Part shown: positions 42,390 through 52,437 of the stretch, piece after piece
Layout: each line of letters starts with the position of its first letter
Position numbering within the stretch: the stretch's first letter is position 1
Source of the DNA: Micropterix aruncella
Taxonomy: Eukaryota > Arthropoda > Insecta > Lepidoptera > Micropterigidae
Assembly: GCA_944548615.1 (NCBI GenBank)
Contig: OX155952.1
Location: forward strand, 186,001 to 250,000
Reading direction: 5' to 3'
DNA: 64,000 nucleotides
Notes under the pieces: model-generated
Database searches by the model: none
Told to the model about the DNA's origin: nothing
What the model saw: the letters and a program-made list of their open reading frames with translations, nothing else
Position numbers and translations under genes: made by a program

Positions 42390-43425
42390 TTATAAATGCT
42401 AAATTGGAAAAAGCATGTCAAATAAAATACCTAGGAATCACTATTGACAATAACCTAAAATGGTATGACCATGTTGACATCACAGCGTTAAGAATGAGAA
42501 AACTAATGTATGTATTTAAAAATATTCGAAACGTCTTTCAAATCAATGTCTTGAGGACGATATATTACGCGTTAGCTCAATCTCTGCTAATATACGGACA
42601 ACTAGGCTGGGGTGGTATGGCCAAAACAAATCTGGATCCTCTGATAAAGGCCCAAAAGGCCTTGATTAGGGTTATAGCCAGGAAGCCATACCGCTACTCC
42701 AGTGACCAGCTCTACAGGGATTTTATGGTGTTGGATGCAAGACAGCTATACGTACGGCAGGTCTTGATATGCTACAGGAAAGAACTCCAACGGGACAACA
42801 GCAAGCCGACCAGTAACGCCCATAGACACGACACAAGACATAAAGACAGACATGTACAACCAAAAATGAGAACGACCTTTGGACAAAGACACTATATTTA
42901 CCTAGCGAAAAAACTCATTCAAAATGACGCTCACTACAAAAGACTGGTAACATTATGGTTATTACACTCGACGAGGGAGCACTGTGAGTCGTTAGTAACT
43001 AACGTTATTAAATAGGTGCACAGATGATTTATATTACTTATTATTGTTATTATTATCTCATTAGCCTCATAACTGTATTCATATATCTCCCATATATATT
43101 ATATCTCATTTAATTTAATAAATATTTTTATTTAACATATATACCTATATACTATAATAGTTATACAATATACACTTGTAGGATTTCCCAAGATTAAATA
43201 AAATACCTATACACCCGGCAGATGAACACAGTACTAAATATCACCTCAATACAGGCTCTGCCTAGTGAGGTGATAAAATCCCGCCGAAGCCGCACCTTTA
43301 GTAAATTTCCAGGGTTCACATTTTGTATGTACGACTAAATGATGTAAAATATACTATAGGAAATTTAATCATGTAATACTAGGGATAAATAAATAAATAA
43401 ATAAATAAATAAAAAATAAATAAAT
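42390..43425 (+). mobile_element. 5'-truncated LINE inside the pogo-like element
   Basis: A frame at 42404-43015 (203 residues) reads IKYLGITIDNNLKWYDHV, ALAQSLLIYGQLGWGG and LDPLIKAQKALIRVIARKPY, the end of a CR1/Jockey-group reverse transcriptase. A 370-base UTR and a (TAAA)n tail (43386-43425) follow. The closest relative in the window is the minus-strand LINE at 51640-57370 (ALAQSLMSYGQIGW, LDPLIKAQKA). Confidence 0.9.
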
Positions 43426-43768
43426 ACTTACATTCCCAAACGTCCGCAAGTAACAGTTCCTTCTGATGACAATAACAGAAACTCTGGCAGCGATCGTAAC
43501 TAGGTAGGAAATGAGTCAAGTCCAATGGAAAATTTTACATCGAATGACCGTAAATACTTTTTTTCGCTCTCAAATCTTTTTTCGCATGAGCAACTGTCAA
43601 CTGACTGTTTTATAACAATGGCTGCAGGCCTACCAACATATCGACCATGGACAAGATTGTTCTAGCGCCAACAGGGCGGCAGATTTAAAAGTGTCCATTG
43701 TCTCCCCGTGTCCGAAGTGTACCCGGTCTCCCCTACATAGTACTAATCACATTAGTGAAATAATTAAC

Positions 43769-44254
43769 TATTCTTCAAGACAATGTTCTATTAAGTATGT
43801 CCCCATTAGGGCAATAACTAATTGCTGTGTTTCGACGTTTCATATAATTTAGAATGTTTCAGTGCATTAATATTTTGCAATAGGATAGAATATCCGTTTT
43901 AATTTCGCAATTCTTTCTGGATTTGTTAATTATTCTTCAAGACAATGTCCTATTAAGTATGTCCCCGTTAGGGCAATAACTAATTGCTGTGTTTCGACAT
44001 TTCAGATAATTTAGAATATTTCAGTGCATTAATATTTTGCAATAGGATAGAATATCCGTTTTAATTTCGCAATTCTTTCTGGATTTGTTAATTATTCTTC
44101 AAGACAATGTACTATTAAGTATGTCCCCATTAGGGCAATAACTAATTGCTGTGTTTCGACATTTCAGATAATTTAGAATATTTCAGTGCATTAATATTTT
44201 GCAATAGGATAGAATATCCGTTTTAATTTCGCAATTCTTTCTGGATTTGTTATT
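43769..44254. repeat. Three tandem copies of a 162-bp unit
   Basis: Units start tattcttcaagacaatgt at 43769, 43931 and 44093 (exact 162-base spacing) and end ctttctggatttgtta. They differ at only a few positions. They lie inside element X just before its right inverted repeat. Confidence 0.95.
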
Positions 44255-44441
44255 AAAGCCGGGTTTTGACGATAATAGTCGACTTTAATAGTTTTCTTGT
44301 ATGTAATCATCGATATAAGAATCAATCGATATCGATAGCCTGGCACCATGCGCCACATCTCTTGTAGAGCGAGAACGCTGATGTGCTGTCGTGCTCGCAC
44401 ATTTTACTTGGAATGTCAGGAGCGATTGTGTCCACTATAGT

Positions 44442-44687
44442 AGAAGAAGACTCACCAGAAGATATAGTCGCTGTTCTCCGTCGTGTTCTCTGTCTTGTTC
44501 CTGAGGTCCCAGCTGCATCTTCGGAAATTGTAGATTCTCGGCCTGATGGATGATAATCTTTGTCCGATCCATACTCCCCATCATCAGCATACGGGTCTTC
44601 ACTTGACTCGGAATTATGTACCGCATGAAATAGATCCCGTATCCGTTTTTCCTCAGCTTCGTATGAATTTCTAGACTCCATCTGCAA
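44442..44687 (-). pseudogene. piggyBac transposase, N-terminal acidic segment
   Basis: MQMESRNSYEAEEKRIRDLF, then acidic, serine-rich SESSEDPYADDGEYGSDKDY. The frame ends at SSST where element X inserted at a TA. Rejoining across X with one TA gives SSST followed by SEADDDDE (39640 leftward) in the same frame, showing that this is the start of the transposase at 37.9-39.6 kb and not a second copy. Confidence 0.9.
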
Positions 44688-45206
44688 ATGAATTTGCCGT
44701 ATTTATTACTACGAAATCGCTAAAACAAAACACATTAGCATAACAAATACATTGTTTACAGGTTCAATTATACTTAGTATTTTTACGGATAATACTATAG
44801 AAATACATACAAAACAAATAAAACTCACCTTACGAACAATAAATTTACACACGAAAATAAGCAGGTAGGCACACGTAGCGCTCCGCCGCCGCGCACTACT
44901 CGACTAACCTTCGAAAATACGACGCCCACCGACGTAGTGTCACTGCCTGGGGAATCCCAAAAATATCTAAGTGTGTGGGGAAGTACTTTGTTCAGACGTA
45001 CTTTTGAATGTTGTATTGTGACAGTAGAATTATCTAAATTACCTCTGCGGTGACACTACAGCATGTCGTTCCTTATGTTAGTATAGAAAAGCGATCGCCG
45101 AGCGGCGTACTGATTTTAAACTGATTAAAACTCTGACGTCGACGGGCGTTCTGTCGTATCATTTTTGCAGCATGATCGCCTATAGGCGTAACTGTCCATC
45201 AAAGTG
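44688..45206 (-). promoter_or_regulatory. piggyBac 5' non-coding region
   Basis: 519 bases upstream of the transposase ATG to the right end, presumably carrying the element promoter. gccgcgcactactcg at 44887 is a GC-rich patch. No TATA box I would defend. Confidence 0.45.
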
Positions 45207-45212
45207 TTAACT

Positions 45213-45343
45213 TTCATATATAAAGTACATTTCAATAATCTGTAGAGATTTTAGAAAATAAATTGAATTGAAATTACACTCTTAGTAATTCCTCTCAAAC
45301 AACTAATTTATTTGACAGTTTTGTAGTCGTTAGTACAGAGTTA
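45213..45343. other. Short spacer after piggyBac
   Basis: No feature. Confidence 0.4.
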
Positions 45344-45480
45344 GAGTTGTCAACTGCAACAGACGAACCAGTCACCTCAGAAAGTTTTAACAGTAGTGAT
45401 CATTCTATCTTCCGTGAAGTGAGCGTAGATGACTCAGAAACAATACAAACAGTATATCTACTGTCTAGCTAAGCGAACAT
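45344..45480 (-). repeat. Family A retroposon, 3'-end fragment
   Basis: tagagttgtcaactgcaaca and cagtcacctcagaaagtttt match the 3' end of family A in reverse complement, followed by the gtgagcgtagatgactc region. The rest is missing. Confidence 0.75.
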
Positions 45481-45484
45481 GCCG

Positions 45485-45955
45485 CATGTAACACCACTGG
45501 TCGCTCTCACATCTGCCACCCTGTCTTATCCGCCTTCTCACTCAAAACAGTTTCAGTAATAAATCCTATTAGGCAAAGAGTTCTTGGGGTTGTCTCATCC
45601 ACCACTACTGCCACATCTCCTATTTTCAGTTGTTTAACACTCGTTCGTCAGCCAGATTAGGACACATCTCTCCAAAAGTATGCAGCCTGGACGGCGTTAT
45701 GGTTCACCTCTTGTAGGTCCAGGTGTGTGATGGAGGTTGACAACTACGGGCAGGATAGAAGGTGGTCTTCATCCTGCTGCGTTCCATAATCGTATATTGG
45801 GTTCTCTGTGTGCCTTTCATTTCTTCGAGTAAGGGTTGGTAGACATTCTTGAATTCATCTGGTCCAGAAATGATCAGCCAATCTTTGAGGAATCTTGACG
45901 GAAGTCTGCAATGATCCTTGTGGTATGTGTCCCTCATGTTGAGTAATGCTTTCAT
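45485..45955 (-). pseudogene. Bel-Pao LTR retrotransposon fragment
   Basis: In minus sense, AAYFWRDVS (stops within) and then VKQLKIGDVAVVVDETTPRT followed by LIGFITE resemble the domain after the integrase in Bel-Pao polyproteins (GDVV.V.DE..PR..W..G.I.E). Upstream (45955-45704) an 83-codon open frame (MKALLNMRDTYHKDHCRLPS...) may belong to the same relic but is unrecognised. Confidence 0.55.
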
Positions 45956-46053
45956 TTAATAAGTGATGTGGTGTTAGTAGTCAATTTTGAATGCATAATT
46001 TATTTGACTTGAACAGTGCGCATGAGCGTACCAGGACAATCGTTTCACAGATA

Positions 46054-46096
46054 TGTCAGGCTGAGGAAAGTGGGGCTCACTTTCCTCAGCCTGACA
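46054..46096. repeat. Perfect 19-bp inverted duplication, 5-bp loop
   Basis: tgtcaggctgaggaaagtg (46054-46072) and its exact complement (46078-46096) flank gggct. The sequence is the Jockey RT fragment folded back on itself. Confidence 0.95.
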
Positions 46097-46240
46097 TTCA
46101 GAAACCGCTGAATATTCGTCCGCTGCTCTGCCGAGATGAGGTGGTACCAGGCCGGTGACGCACATGTGAGCTTTGTCCTCATGTACGTTTTCAGCGTCAG
46201 TATATTGTGGTAAAATATAATAGTATATAAAGCCAACTCC
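46080..46240 (-). pseudogene. Jockey-type reverse transcriptase C-terminal fragment
   Basis: Minus sense LTLKTYMRTKLTCASPAWYH and LISAEQRTNIQRFLNVRLRK resemble the YKT.IRP.LTYAS..W......L...Q...LR segment of Jockey elements. It stops where a perfect inverted duplication begins. Confidence 0.6.
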
Positions 46241-46249
46241 CTGCTCTAC

Positions 46250-46836
46250 ATGATTAGGAAGGCATTCTCTTACATAAATGCAGAGCTATTCCTTAAACTG
46301 TATAAAACATATGTTCGCCCTTTATTGGAGTATGCTTTTCTGATTTGGAATCCGTACTTTAGGAAGGATGTAGATCTTTTGGAGCGTGTGCAAAGGCGGG
46401 CCACAAAAATGGTCCCACAGCTCAAACTACAAGACTACGAACGCCGACTTGAAGCACTCGGACTCAGCAGCCTAGAGGAGCGTCGACAACGAGGAGATCT
46501 TATTGAGACATATAAGATCCTCAATGATTACTACGACGTACCAAAGCTCAAGGAAATATTTATAAGGAATACCAATACACAGCTTAGAGGGCACTGCTTA
46601 AAGTTGAATCGTTCAGGATTTAATTCTAACCCGAGGAAATATTTCTTGGTGAACAGAGCTGTGAACTCTTGGAATGAACTACCGCAGGAGGTCATTTGTG
46701 CTAAAAGTGTGAACGGATTTAAAAACCAATTGGACAAATACATAAAAACAAAAAAATGAAAAAAAGTGAAATGCATGCATCAGCTTAAGCTGCTAATGCT
46801 ATAAAATAATATTAAAAATAATATATAGAGGGATAC
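46250..46836 (+). pseudogene. LINE reverse-transcriptase C-terminal fragment
   Basis: 169 open codons: AELFLKLYKTYVRPLLEYAF, LIWNPYFRKDVDLLERVQRR, RRQRGDLIETYKILNDYYDV and VNSWNELPQEVI. This is the conserved C-terminal region of CR1/Rex-like ORF2, different from the other LINE families here. It is 5'-truncated and its 3' end merges into repeat R at 46837. Confidence 0.85.
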
Positions 46837-47036
46837 AAATGGAGCTGCCATGGAATTCGCCGACAGGAATCGGACCCATCATTATTTTATTATTTTTGTG
46901 GAATGAGACTTAAGTCAGGTAGACTCCGGACTAACGACCGGCTGTGGTAGTTAGGACAGCTGTTTTCCACATGTGAGCGTTCACCTTATCACCAATTTAC
47001 TCCCCCTTTCAAGCTATAGTATTTGAGTTGCGGAAA
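46837..47036. repeat. Repeat R, copy 1
   Basis: About 200 bp matching 54895-55096 throughout (gccatggaattc, ccggctgtggtag, gacagctgt, cacatgtgagcgt, cactcccccttt-type 3' end) at perhaps 80 percent identity by eye. Confidence 0.8.
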
Positions 47037-47045
47037 TTAAAGTTT

Positions 47046-47246
47046 TAGGTATTTTTTCTAGGAATGAGTTGTATATTTTCCTGGAGAGACCAAGAACTTT
47101 AAAGAGATGTAACATCTTAAAAGAGATTTGGATGGCAGGCCATGAGCGCCAACTTCCAACTTCCGCGTGAAGGTGAAGCCGTTCCGAGTGACGGCATTTG
47201 CGAGATCATGGTATTTATTTAATTTGTACTTGTGGTCTGGTAGCAA
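47046..47246 (-). pseudogene. RLE-type LINE relic, endonuclease C-terminus
   Basis: LPDHKYKLNKYHDLANAVTR, NGFTFTRKLEVGAHGLPSKS aligns with PKDHNFKVNKYCNLVDRIVR and FAVEVGARGLPAKSLYSL of the element at 14.0-16.2 kb. It is the 3' remainder of the relic whose 5' part lies at 49405-50030. Confidence 0.85.
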
Positions 47247-47940
47247 ACGGTTTTGTGCAGCTTGAGAAGATCCATTGTGTTTTCGGGTCAGTCCAACAGC
47301 GACAGCTTCTATTCAGTAGCCTCCTCGTGTGGAGGACTACCTCGGGTAGGATTCTCGCACCTCAGGCCTCGCAGCTGATAGATCGGTCTCCTCTGGAGGA
47401 ATGCCTCCCGGCGCTGCTGGACGGTTTGCGCACCATTCGGCGCCAGCCAATCGGTTGTACAATCTGACTTCATTACTGAAGGAGTGGAGAGACTATGGAA
47501 ATATACTGTCTCCTAACAGCTCCTTTGGGAGCTAAGGGGCCCTTGCTGAGTTGGCCTTGAAGACCCATTCTGTTCAGGGTTGGTCACACTCACGGGTCAA
47601 CACCCATCCAACGGCCTCCACGCATGAAGTGCAAGCCTGGGTAGGACTCTGGCCTTATGGTTAGTTTCCCCTAGGAATTAATCTTCTGGCGCTCCTGGAC
47701 GGTCTGCACTCCGTGCGGCATTGCCAATCGATTGCGCACTCTGACTAACAGTCGGGGGAGTCTGGAAGCAGTACTGTTTCCTATAGAGTGGGGGTGGTTG
47801 CGGACCTTACGGCAACTGCTCTTGCAACGACCATCGGCTACCCGATCCTGGGTGAACAGCCGGGCAAAGGATGTCGTGGTCCGCGATAGATTCGGTATAC
47901 ACCGTTTCACCGCGTGTGAAACGGTGTATACCGAATCTAT
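47247..47940 (+). repeat. Family A retroposons: diverged fragment, then a 3'-truncated copy
   Basis: 47280-47510 is a divergent head segment (ctggacggtttgcgcaccat ... cagccaatcggttgt). From about 47523 (gggagctaaggggccc) a standard head follows and runs to tagattcggtatacaccgtt, where it turns into its own inverted copy at 47911 instead of continuing to the family 3' end. Confidence 0.75.
47886..47940. repeat. Perfect 25-bp inverted duplication, 5-bp loop
   Basis: 47886-47910 (atagattcggtatacaccgt...) and 47916-47940 are exact complements separated by cgcgt. Other family A copies have no such fold-back at this site, so it arose in this copy. Confidence 0.95.
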
Positions 47941-47959
47941 TCACCGGAGCTTCTGTTAG

Positions 47960-49430
47960 GTGTCTACGAGCGTACATAATATTTTAGTAGATGTAAGAAG
48001 AAAATAGTGTCATTATTCCTGATTTTACAAATAGCGGCTTACAAGAACTTCTTGGTGAGACTCTATATAAAGTGCGTACCGCTCTTTTCTGGAGGAGAAA
48101 AATTCTTTTTGAATTTGGTGCCATTCCCCAAAACAGTAGGCCATACGTTATTAGGGAGTGAAAATATGCAAAATAAACGGATTTAGCTGCTTCAAACTCG
48201 CATAAACTTCTTATCTGTCTAATGGCGAATATGGCACTGCACATTTTTTTACTGAGATCATTTAAGTGTTCAGACCATTGTAATTTTTGATCAAAACTTG
48301 CGGTGTCAACTACAACGGGCGAGCCCGTCACCACAGGACGTTTTAACGATTTTTTCGTTCTGTCGCCCTGCAGTGAACGTAGAAGACTTTGGACTGAACA
48401 ATCCAACGTCCAGCTACGTCACAACCCGCAAGAAGCCAACGCCTTTACCGCGAGATAGCCAGTAATGTTACCTGGCGGGCCGACACTCGCGCCCTTGCTT
48501 CCAATTGTGACCAGATTTCTCCGGTCTCTCGATTGGTTCCGAGTTCGAGGTCGCTTGCACGGTCCTCTCCCTTACGAAGCGGTGAAACGGTGTGCACCGA
48601 ATCTCTCGCGGACCAAGGCGTCCTTTGCCCGACTCTGAACCGGGATCGGATGGCCAATGGTCATTTCAAGAGCATTCGCCGTAAGGTAGGCAACCACCCC
48701 CGCTCTATAGGAAAAAATACAGTTCCCAGACTCCCCCGACTGTTAGTCGGAGAGCACAATCGATTGGCTTGCGCCGCTCGGTGCGCAGACCGTCCAGGAG
48801 CGCCAGAGGTTTGATTCCCAGGGGAGACTGGTTGACCCAGTGTCCTACCCAGGTTCGCACCCCATGCGTGGAGGCCATCGGATGGGTGTTGACCCGTGAG
48901 TGTGACCGACCCTGAACACATGGGTCTTCGTGGCCACCTCATCATGGGCCCGTTAGCTCCCTGTAATTTTTGATCAATTTCTAATCCGAGAAATTTCGTG
49001 TAGGAGACATTTTCTAGTTAGTCCGACCCAAAGTATACGTCTATTTCATTATAATCAGACGGCCGCAAAGAGAAGCATATTGATTTTGATTTATTTACAA
49101 TAAGTGACAATTTATTAACATGGAACCATATACTAAGCCGGTCTATTGTTTCTTTTATTCTTTGGGCCAAAGTGTTTTTATTTTTATCGCTTAAAAGAAG
49201 TGAAGTATCATCGGCGAATAAAATGATTTCATCATCCACGGATTTCAGGCACTCTGGGATGTCATTAATATAGACGAGGAAGAGAAAAGGTCCAAGTCCG
49301 AGCGATCCTTGAGGAACACCTTTGCGGATATTCTGTGGCGCGCTCTTACTATTTTCGACTTGCGTAATCTGAGTGCGTTCTTGCAAATAAGATTCCATGA
49401 GTTGCGGTTCCTTATTCCTAATGCCGTAGT
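47960..49430 (-). pseudogene. LINE reverse transcriptase fragment, interrupted by family A
   Basis: Minus sense from about 49430: LEYYGIRN, ESYLQERTQ, IRKGVPQGS, FLVYINDIPECL and ILFADDTSLLLSD (catalytic FADD), then TKFLGLEIDQKLQ, where family A (48295-48961) interrupts. It resumes as FDQKLQWSEHLNDL, FAYFHSLITYGLLFWG and LQKRAVRTLY, ending at 47984. The Asp-Gln-Lys-Leu-Gln overlap is the 16-bp target duplication. CR1/Jockey group, 5'-truncated, inserted into the RLE-LINE relic. Confidence 0.88.
48295..48961 (-). mobile_element. Family A retroposon, complete copy with target duplication
   Basis: 667 bp flanked by tgtaatttttgatcaa on both sides (48279-48294 and 48962-48977), which is LINE coding sequence duplicated at insertion. 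In element sense it starts gggagctaacgggcccatg and ends gttgtagttgacaccgcaag. There is no poly(A). The variable-length long duplication implies target-primed reverse transcription. Confidence 0.85.
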
Positions 49431-50030
49431 ATTCCAGTCACCTTGCATCCAGCTAGAATATGTCTATCTGTGCAAAGGTGTTGCTACAAATGGGACATAA
49501 ACTATCCTGTTAATAGGTCCAACGAGGTTACTAGGGTCTGGAAGTGTATGCTGGAAGACATTTAATTAAAATTTCAGCATCGCTGGCATCCAGTCATACA
49601 ACATTATCTTTCAGTGCATTGGAGGAGGTATGCAAAAGTCCCCAAGTGCTGTTCAGTCATTCTGGCATTGAAGTCCATCAGCATGAGCCATACTGTCGCT
49701 GTCGTAGTCTCCTCGCAAGAGGAATTTCTTCAGGTCCACATCGCTCATGGTTGTACGACCAGTGCCATTCTGGTTGATTCCAGGAAGAAACTTTTTGTGG
49801 AAGTCTACATGGGCTTATAGATCATTTGAATCACTACGGCCACTTACTATCTGCTTCGGTATTAGAGTTGAGCCGGATCCTTACAGTTGGACAGCATCGA
49901 AGTTTTGGTTACTTTGAAGTTTGCGTAGAGCAGAGAGGGTAGTTTTAGAGCTAGCCCAAAATTGTGTTTGGACCTGAAGAGTCGAGGGGTCAGCCGATTT
50001 TAATAAGGCCAGTCAGGATTTAAACTAGCT
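49405..50030 (-). pseudogene. RLE-type LINE relic, thumb and zinc-knuckle region
   Basis: Minus sense: SWLALLKSADPSTL, HNFGLALKLPS-like (frame changes), then TLPDPSNLV, and CPICSNTFAQ leading to LAGCKV align in order with KSWFGLAHPADPSTLFRSHN, LTLPDPSNLV and CPTCKEFIGTAKHLLCGCK of the element at 14-16 kb. Many frameshifts. The LINE at 47960-49430 inserted within it. Confidence 0.75.
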
Positions 50031-50055
50031 GTCACCAACGCATCCAGACGAGACA

Positions 50056-51551
50056 ACTAGAGTAGCCAACTACAATAGGCGAACCTGTCACCTCGGGAAG
50101 TTTTAACGATATTAGATCATTCTCTCTCCCATGAGGTGAGCGCAGAAGACAGGACAAAACAGTCCACCGTCTAGTTACGCCACATGCCCGTAAGAAGCCA
50201 ACGCCTTACCGTGAGATTATTTATTTATTTATTTATTTAGAGCAATGTACATAATAAGCAACAAGCGTAACAAATTATATTTAATATCTACACTTAAATA
50301 AAACCCACAGCAAGTTGTGTCACGCTTATAGTGAAGATCGGTCCCATGTCGCCCAACTAAGTATGAACACTTGTTTTAGGGCAGACATATTAAACAAATA
50401 CTAGTTTAACCCCTCCTCTCGCGAAGTAAAAATTCAGCTATCACTTTTGCCCGCGACATTTTCGCGCGTAAAATCGACGCGAATCGACGACCTTGATACA
50501 AACGACCATAACTTGTAAACCACTATACGGATCATAAAAAAAAAATACTGTAAAATGATCGCATTGAAATTTGACATATAAAAAATTATAACCTGGAAAT
50601 TGGGGGAGTCGGCCGTTGGTCCCGCAAGGGATGTTAGGGAGTTACCGGGTTAAAAAGAAAACATAATCAAAAGAAAAAAAAAGTAGTTTAAACAAAAAGA
50701 AAAAAAGCGAAAATGGAAAAAAAACATTGAATTAAATAAAAATATGCATAAAAATAAAATATGTAAATATATAATTATAATAAAATATAACATTGAAGTA
50801 AATAGATAATTAAATACACATATCCTTCGGTTAATAATAAACTATATAGTCATAACTTAAATTATAAATAAAATTTGTAATATTTGTAAGAAAAATAAAA
50901 AGTCACAATAAAATTATAATACCATTAATAGTAAAGTTTCTAAAAAAAAATTAATAGTCACAAAGAAAAATTAAAATAATAGAAATAGTCACAAAGTGCA
51001 GCCAAACAAAGCTAGATAGTTGTGAGTTTTTGGTGTATTCGGTAACCAGGTTAATCACGCAACGGGCCGACACTCGCGACCTTACTTCTAGTTGCAACCA
51101 GATTAATTCGGTCTCCCGACTGGTTACCGGTTCGAGGTCGCTTGCGCGGTTCTCTCCCTTATGTAGCGGTGATTCGTTGTCAACCGAATCTATCAGGGAC
51201 CACAGCGTCCTTTATCCGGCTTTCACCCAAAATCGGGTCGCCGATTTGTCATTTCGAGAACCGTTTCCATAAGGTAAACAACCACCCCCGCTCTATAAGA
51301 GACAGTACTGTTTCAAGACTCTCCCGGCTGTCGGTCAGAATGCACAATCGATTGGCTGACGCCGCACGGTGTGCAAACCGTCCAGAAGCGCCCGAAGGTT
51401 GACTCCTAGGGGAAACTGGCCCGAAGGCCAGATTCCTACCCTGGATCGCACTTCTACGAGGAGGCCGCCGGATAGGTGTTCATCCTTGAGTATGACCAAC
51501 CTTGAACACATGGGCCTTCGTGTCCAAACTACAAAAGGGCCTATTAGCTCC
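50056..51551 (-). mobile_element. Family A retroposon interrupted by a LINE tail
   Basis: Element-sense start gggagctaataggcccttt (51551 leftward); end tgtagttggctactctagt (50056). Flanks cagacgagaca (50045-50055) and cagacgggaca (51552-51562) are an 11-bp duplication with one difference. After subtraction of the nested DNA at about 50218-51012 the length is about 0.7 kb, as in the other complete copies. Confidence 0.8.
50218..51012 (-). mobile_element. LINE 3'-end insert with TTTA-repeat tail
   Basis: Begins with five TTTA units (50218-50240; in minus sense a TAAA tail), then AT-rich DNA with no open frame. It sits inside family A. The right border is approximate; DNA near 50620-50650 (ggtcccgcaagggatgttag) is GC-richer. 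Confidence 0.55.
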
Positions 51552-52377
51552 CAGACGGGACAGTTTGGTGAAATCGTAAATGAGAAAGGGCAATGACAAA
51601 TGAGAAGTTAGGTAGTTGTCATAGATCCAAGTCTTTCGAGGGCAAGAAATTTTATTTTATTTTTATTTTATAAATATCGTCCCCGTAGAGCGAAAATTAA
51701 CTAAGTCGCAAAATGGCCGAATTGAGTTGACAACGTCATTAAAATCGCTGTATTTTTCTTCACATTTCAGTTTTTGTGCTGTGGCTGTAGGTGCTATAGT
51801 TTTTTTTTTAGAAAATTCCAAAAATAGCTAAATTTGTCATTTTACTCATTTCATGACAGGCAAAAACTACCTAATTTATTTCATTATTTTTTTCTAAACA
51901 GATGTATGTTATCCTTATATAAGTAGCTTTAATTATTTTGTCACTACTTTTCAATACTTAAAAATTACCCTTTATTCATTATTAAACTCACTAAAACAAC
52001 TTAGTGAATTTTAAAACATACTTTCGATTGACTTAGTTGCGAAAATTAACTAACTTTATTTAGTGATTTTCGGATTGATTTTCAGAGATAATTTGTACTA
52101 CTAACGGAAAGCATAACATGTCTAAGTGTATTTAATCATTTTTTCCCTAACTTAATAAACCACAACATATAGTTGTAATAAGGCATTAAAGGCATTTAAT
52201 GATTTTTTAAACAACTTATATGTACAATGATGTGATTAAAGTAAAATTTGCGTCCGATTTAGTGAGTTTTGGCCGTGCGGCGTTGCCACTTCGCCACCTA
52301 GTGACTTTTAGTCGTGGTGTTTGCTTCGAATGATGATCACGCGAGCTGTTTACCAGTTATAGATTTTATGTGAAATC

Positions 52378-52437
52378 ATGAGACGTTCAAGGTTTATATT
52401 AGAATTATTGAATAAGAATAAAGAAGATGCTGCACCG
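52378..52437 (+). CDS. Sola-like transposase, exon 1
   Basis: ATG opens MRRSRFILELLNKNKEDAAP and ends at CCG|GTAAGTGAC, a consensus donor. Phase 0 joins to the exon at 53006. Confidence 0.75.

Larger units (their letters stand above)
40838..43733 (-). mobile_element. pogo/Tigger-like DNA transposon, internally deleted
   Basis: Ends GGGGAGACCGGGTAGACTTC (40838 on) and its imperfect inverse ending CCCGGTCTCCCC (43733), flanked by TA (40836-40837, 43734-43735), fit Tc1/mariner-pogo. Transposase fragments lie at 42208-41040 on the minus strand. A LINE fragment has inserted between the TIR and the transposase start. Confidence 0.9.
39643..44437. mobile_element. TIR element X inserted in piggyBac, itself carrying nested elements
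   Basis: Terminal inverted repeats start TAGTGGACACAATCGCTCC and continue, with a few differences, for about 70 bp (39643-39712 and 44371-44437, both including gtgcgagcacgacagcacatca). TA flanks both ends. Removal with one TA restores the piggyBac frame. No transposase of its own is visible. A Tc1/mariner- or pogo-type TA target is suggested. It contains a SINE, a pogo-like element and three 162-bp tandem units. Confidence 0.85.
37440..45206 (-). mobile_element. piggyBac transposon with nested elements
   Basis: Both ends abut TTAA (37436-37439, 45207-45210), the piggyBac target, and form inverted repeats CACATTGATGGACAGT / ACTGTCCATCAAAGTG. Sub-terminal gcctataggcgta motifs recur near both ends (37505, 45178). 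Transposase runs on the minus strand from 44687 to 37876, interrupted at 39642/44438 by element X. Without X the element is about 3.0 kb, a normal size. Confidence 0.95.

Noticed and set aside
43769..44254. CRISPR-like repeat array
   Set aside because: Units of 162 bp are contiguous without spacers, in eukaryotic transposon DNA.
44191..44687. A second, independent piggyBac copy
   Set aside because: Excision of element X joins it in frame to the transposase at 37.9-39.6 kb, and there is one pair of TTAA-flanked ends.
47671..51402. Several small genes with similar RLPRLSVR-type peptides
   Set aside because: All lie on the antisense strand of family A retroposon copies; noted only as a low-interest shared frame.
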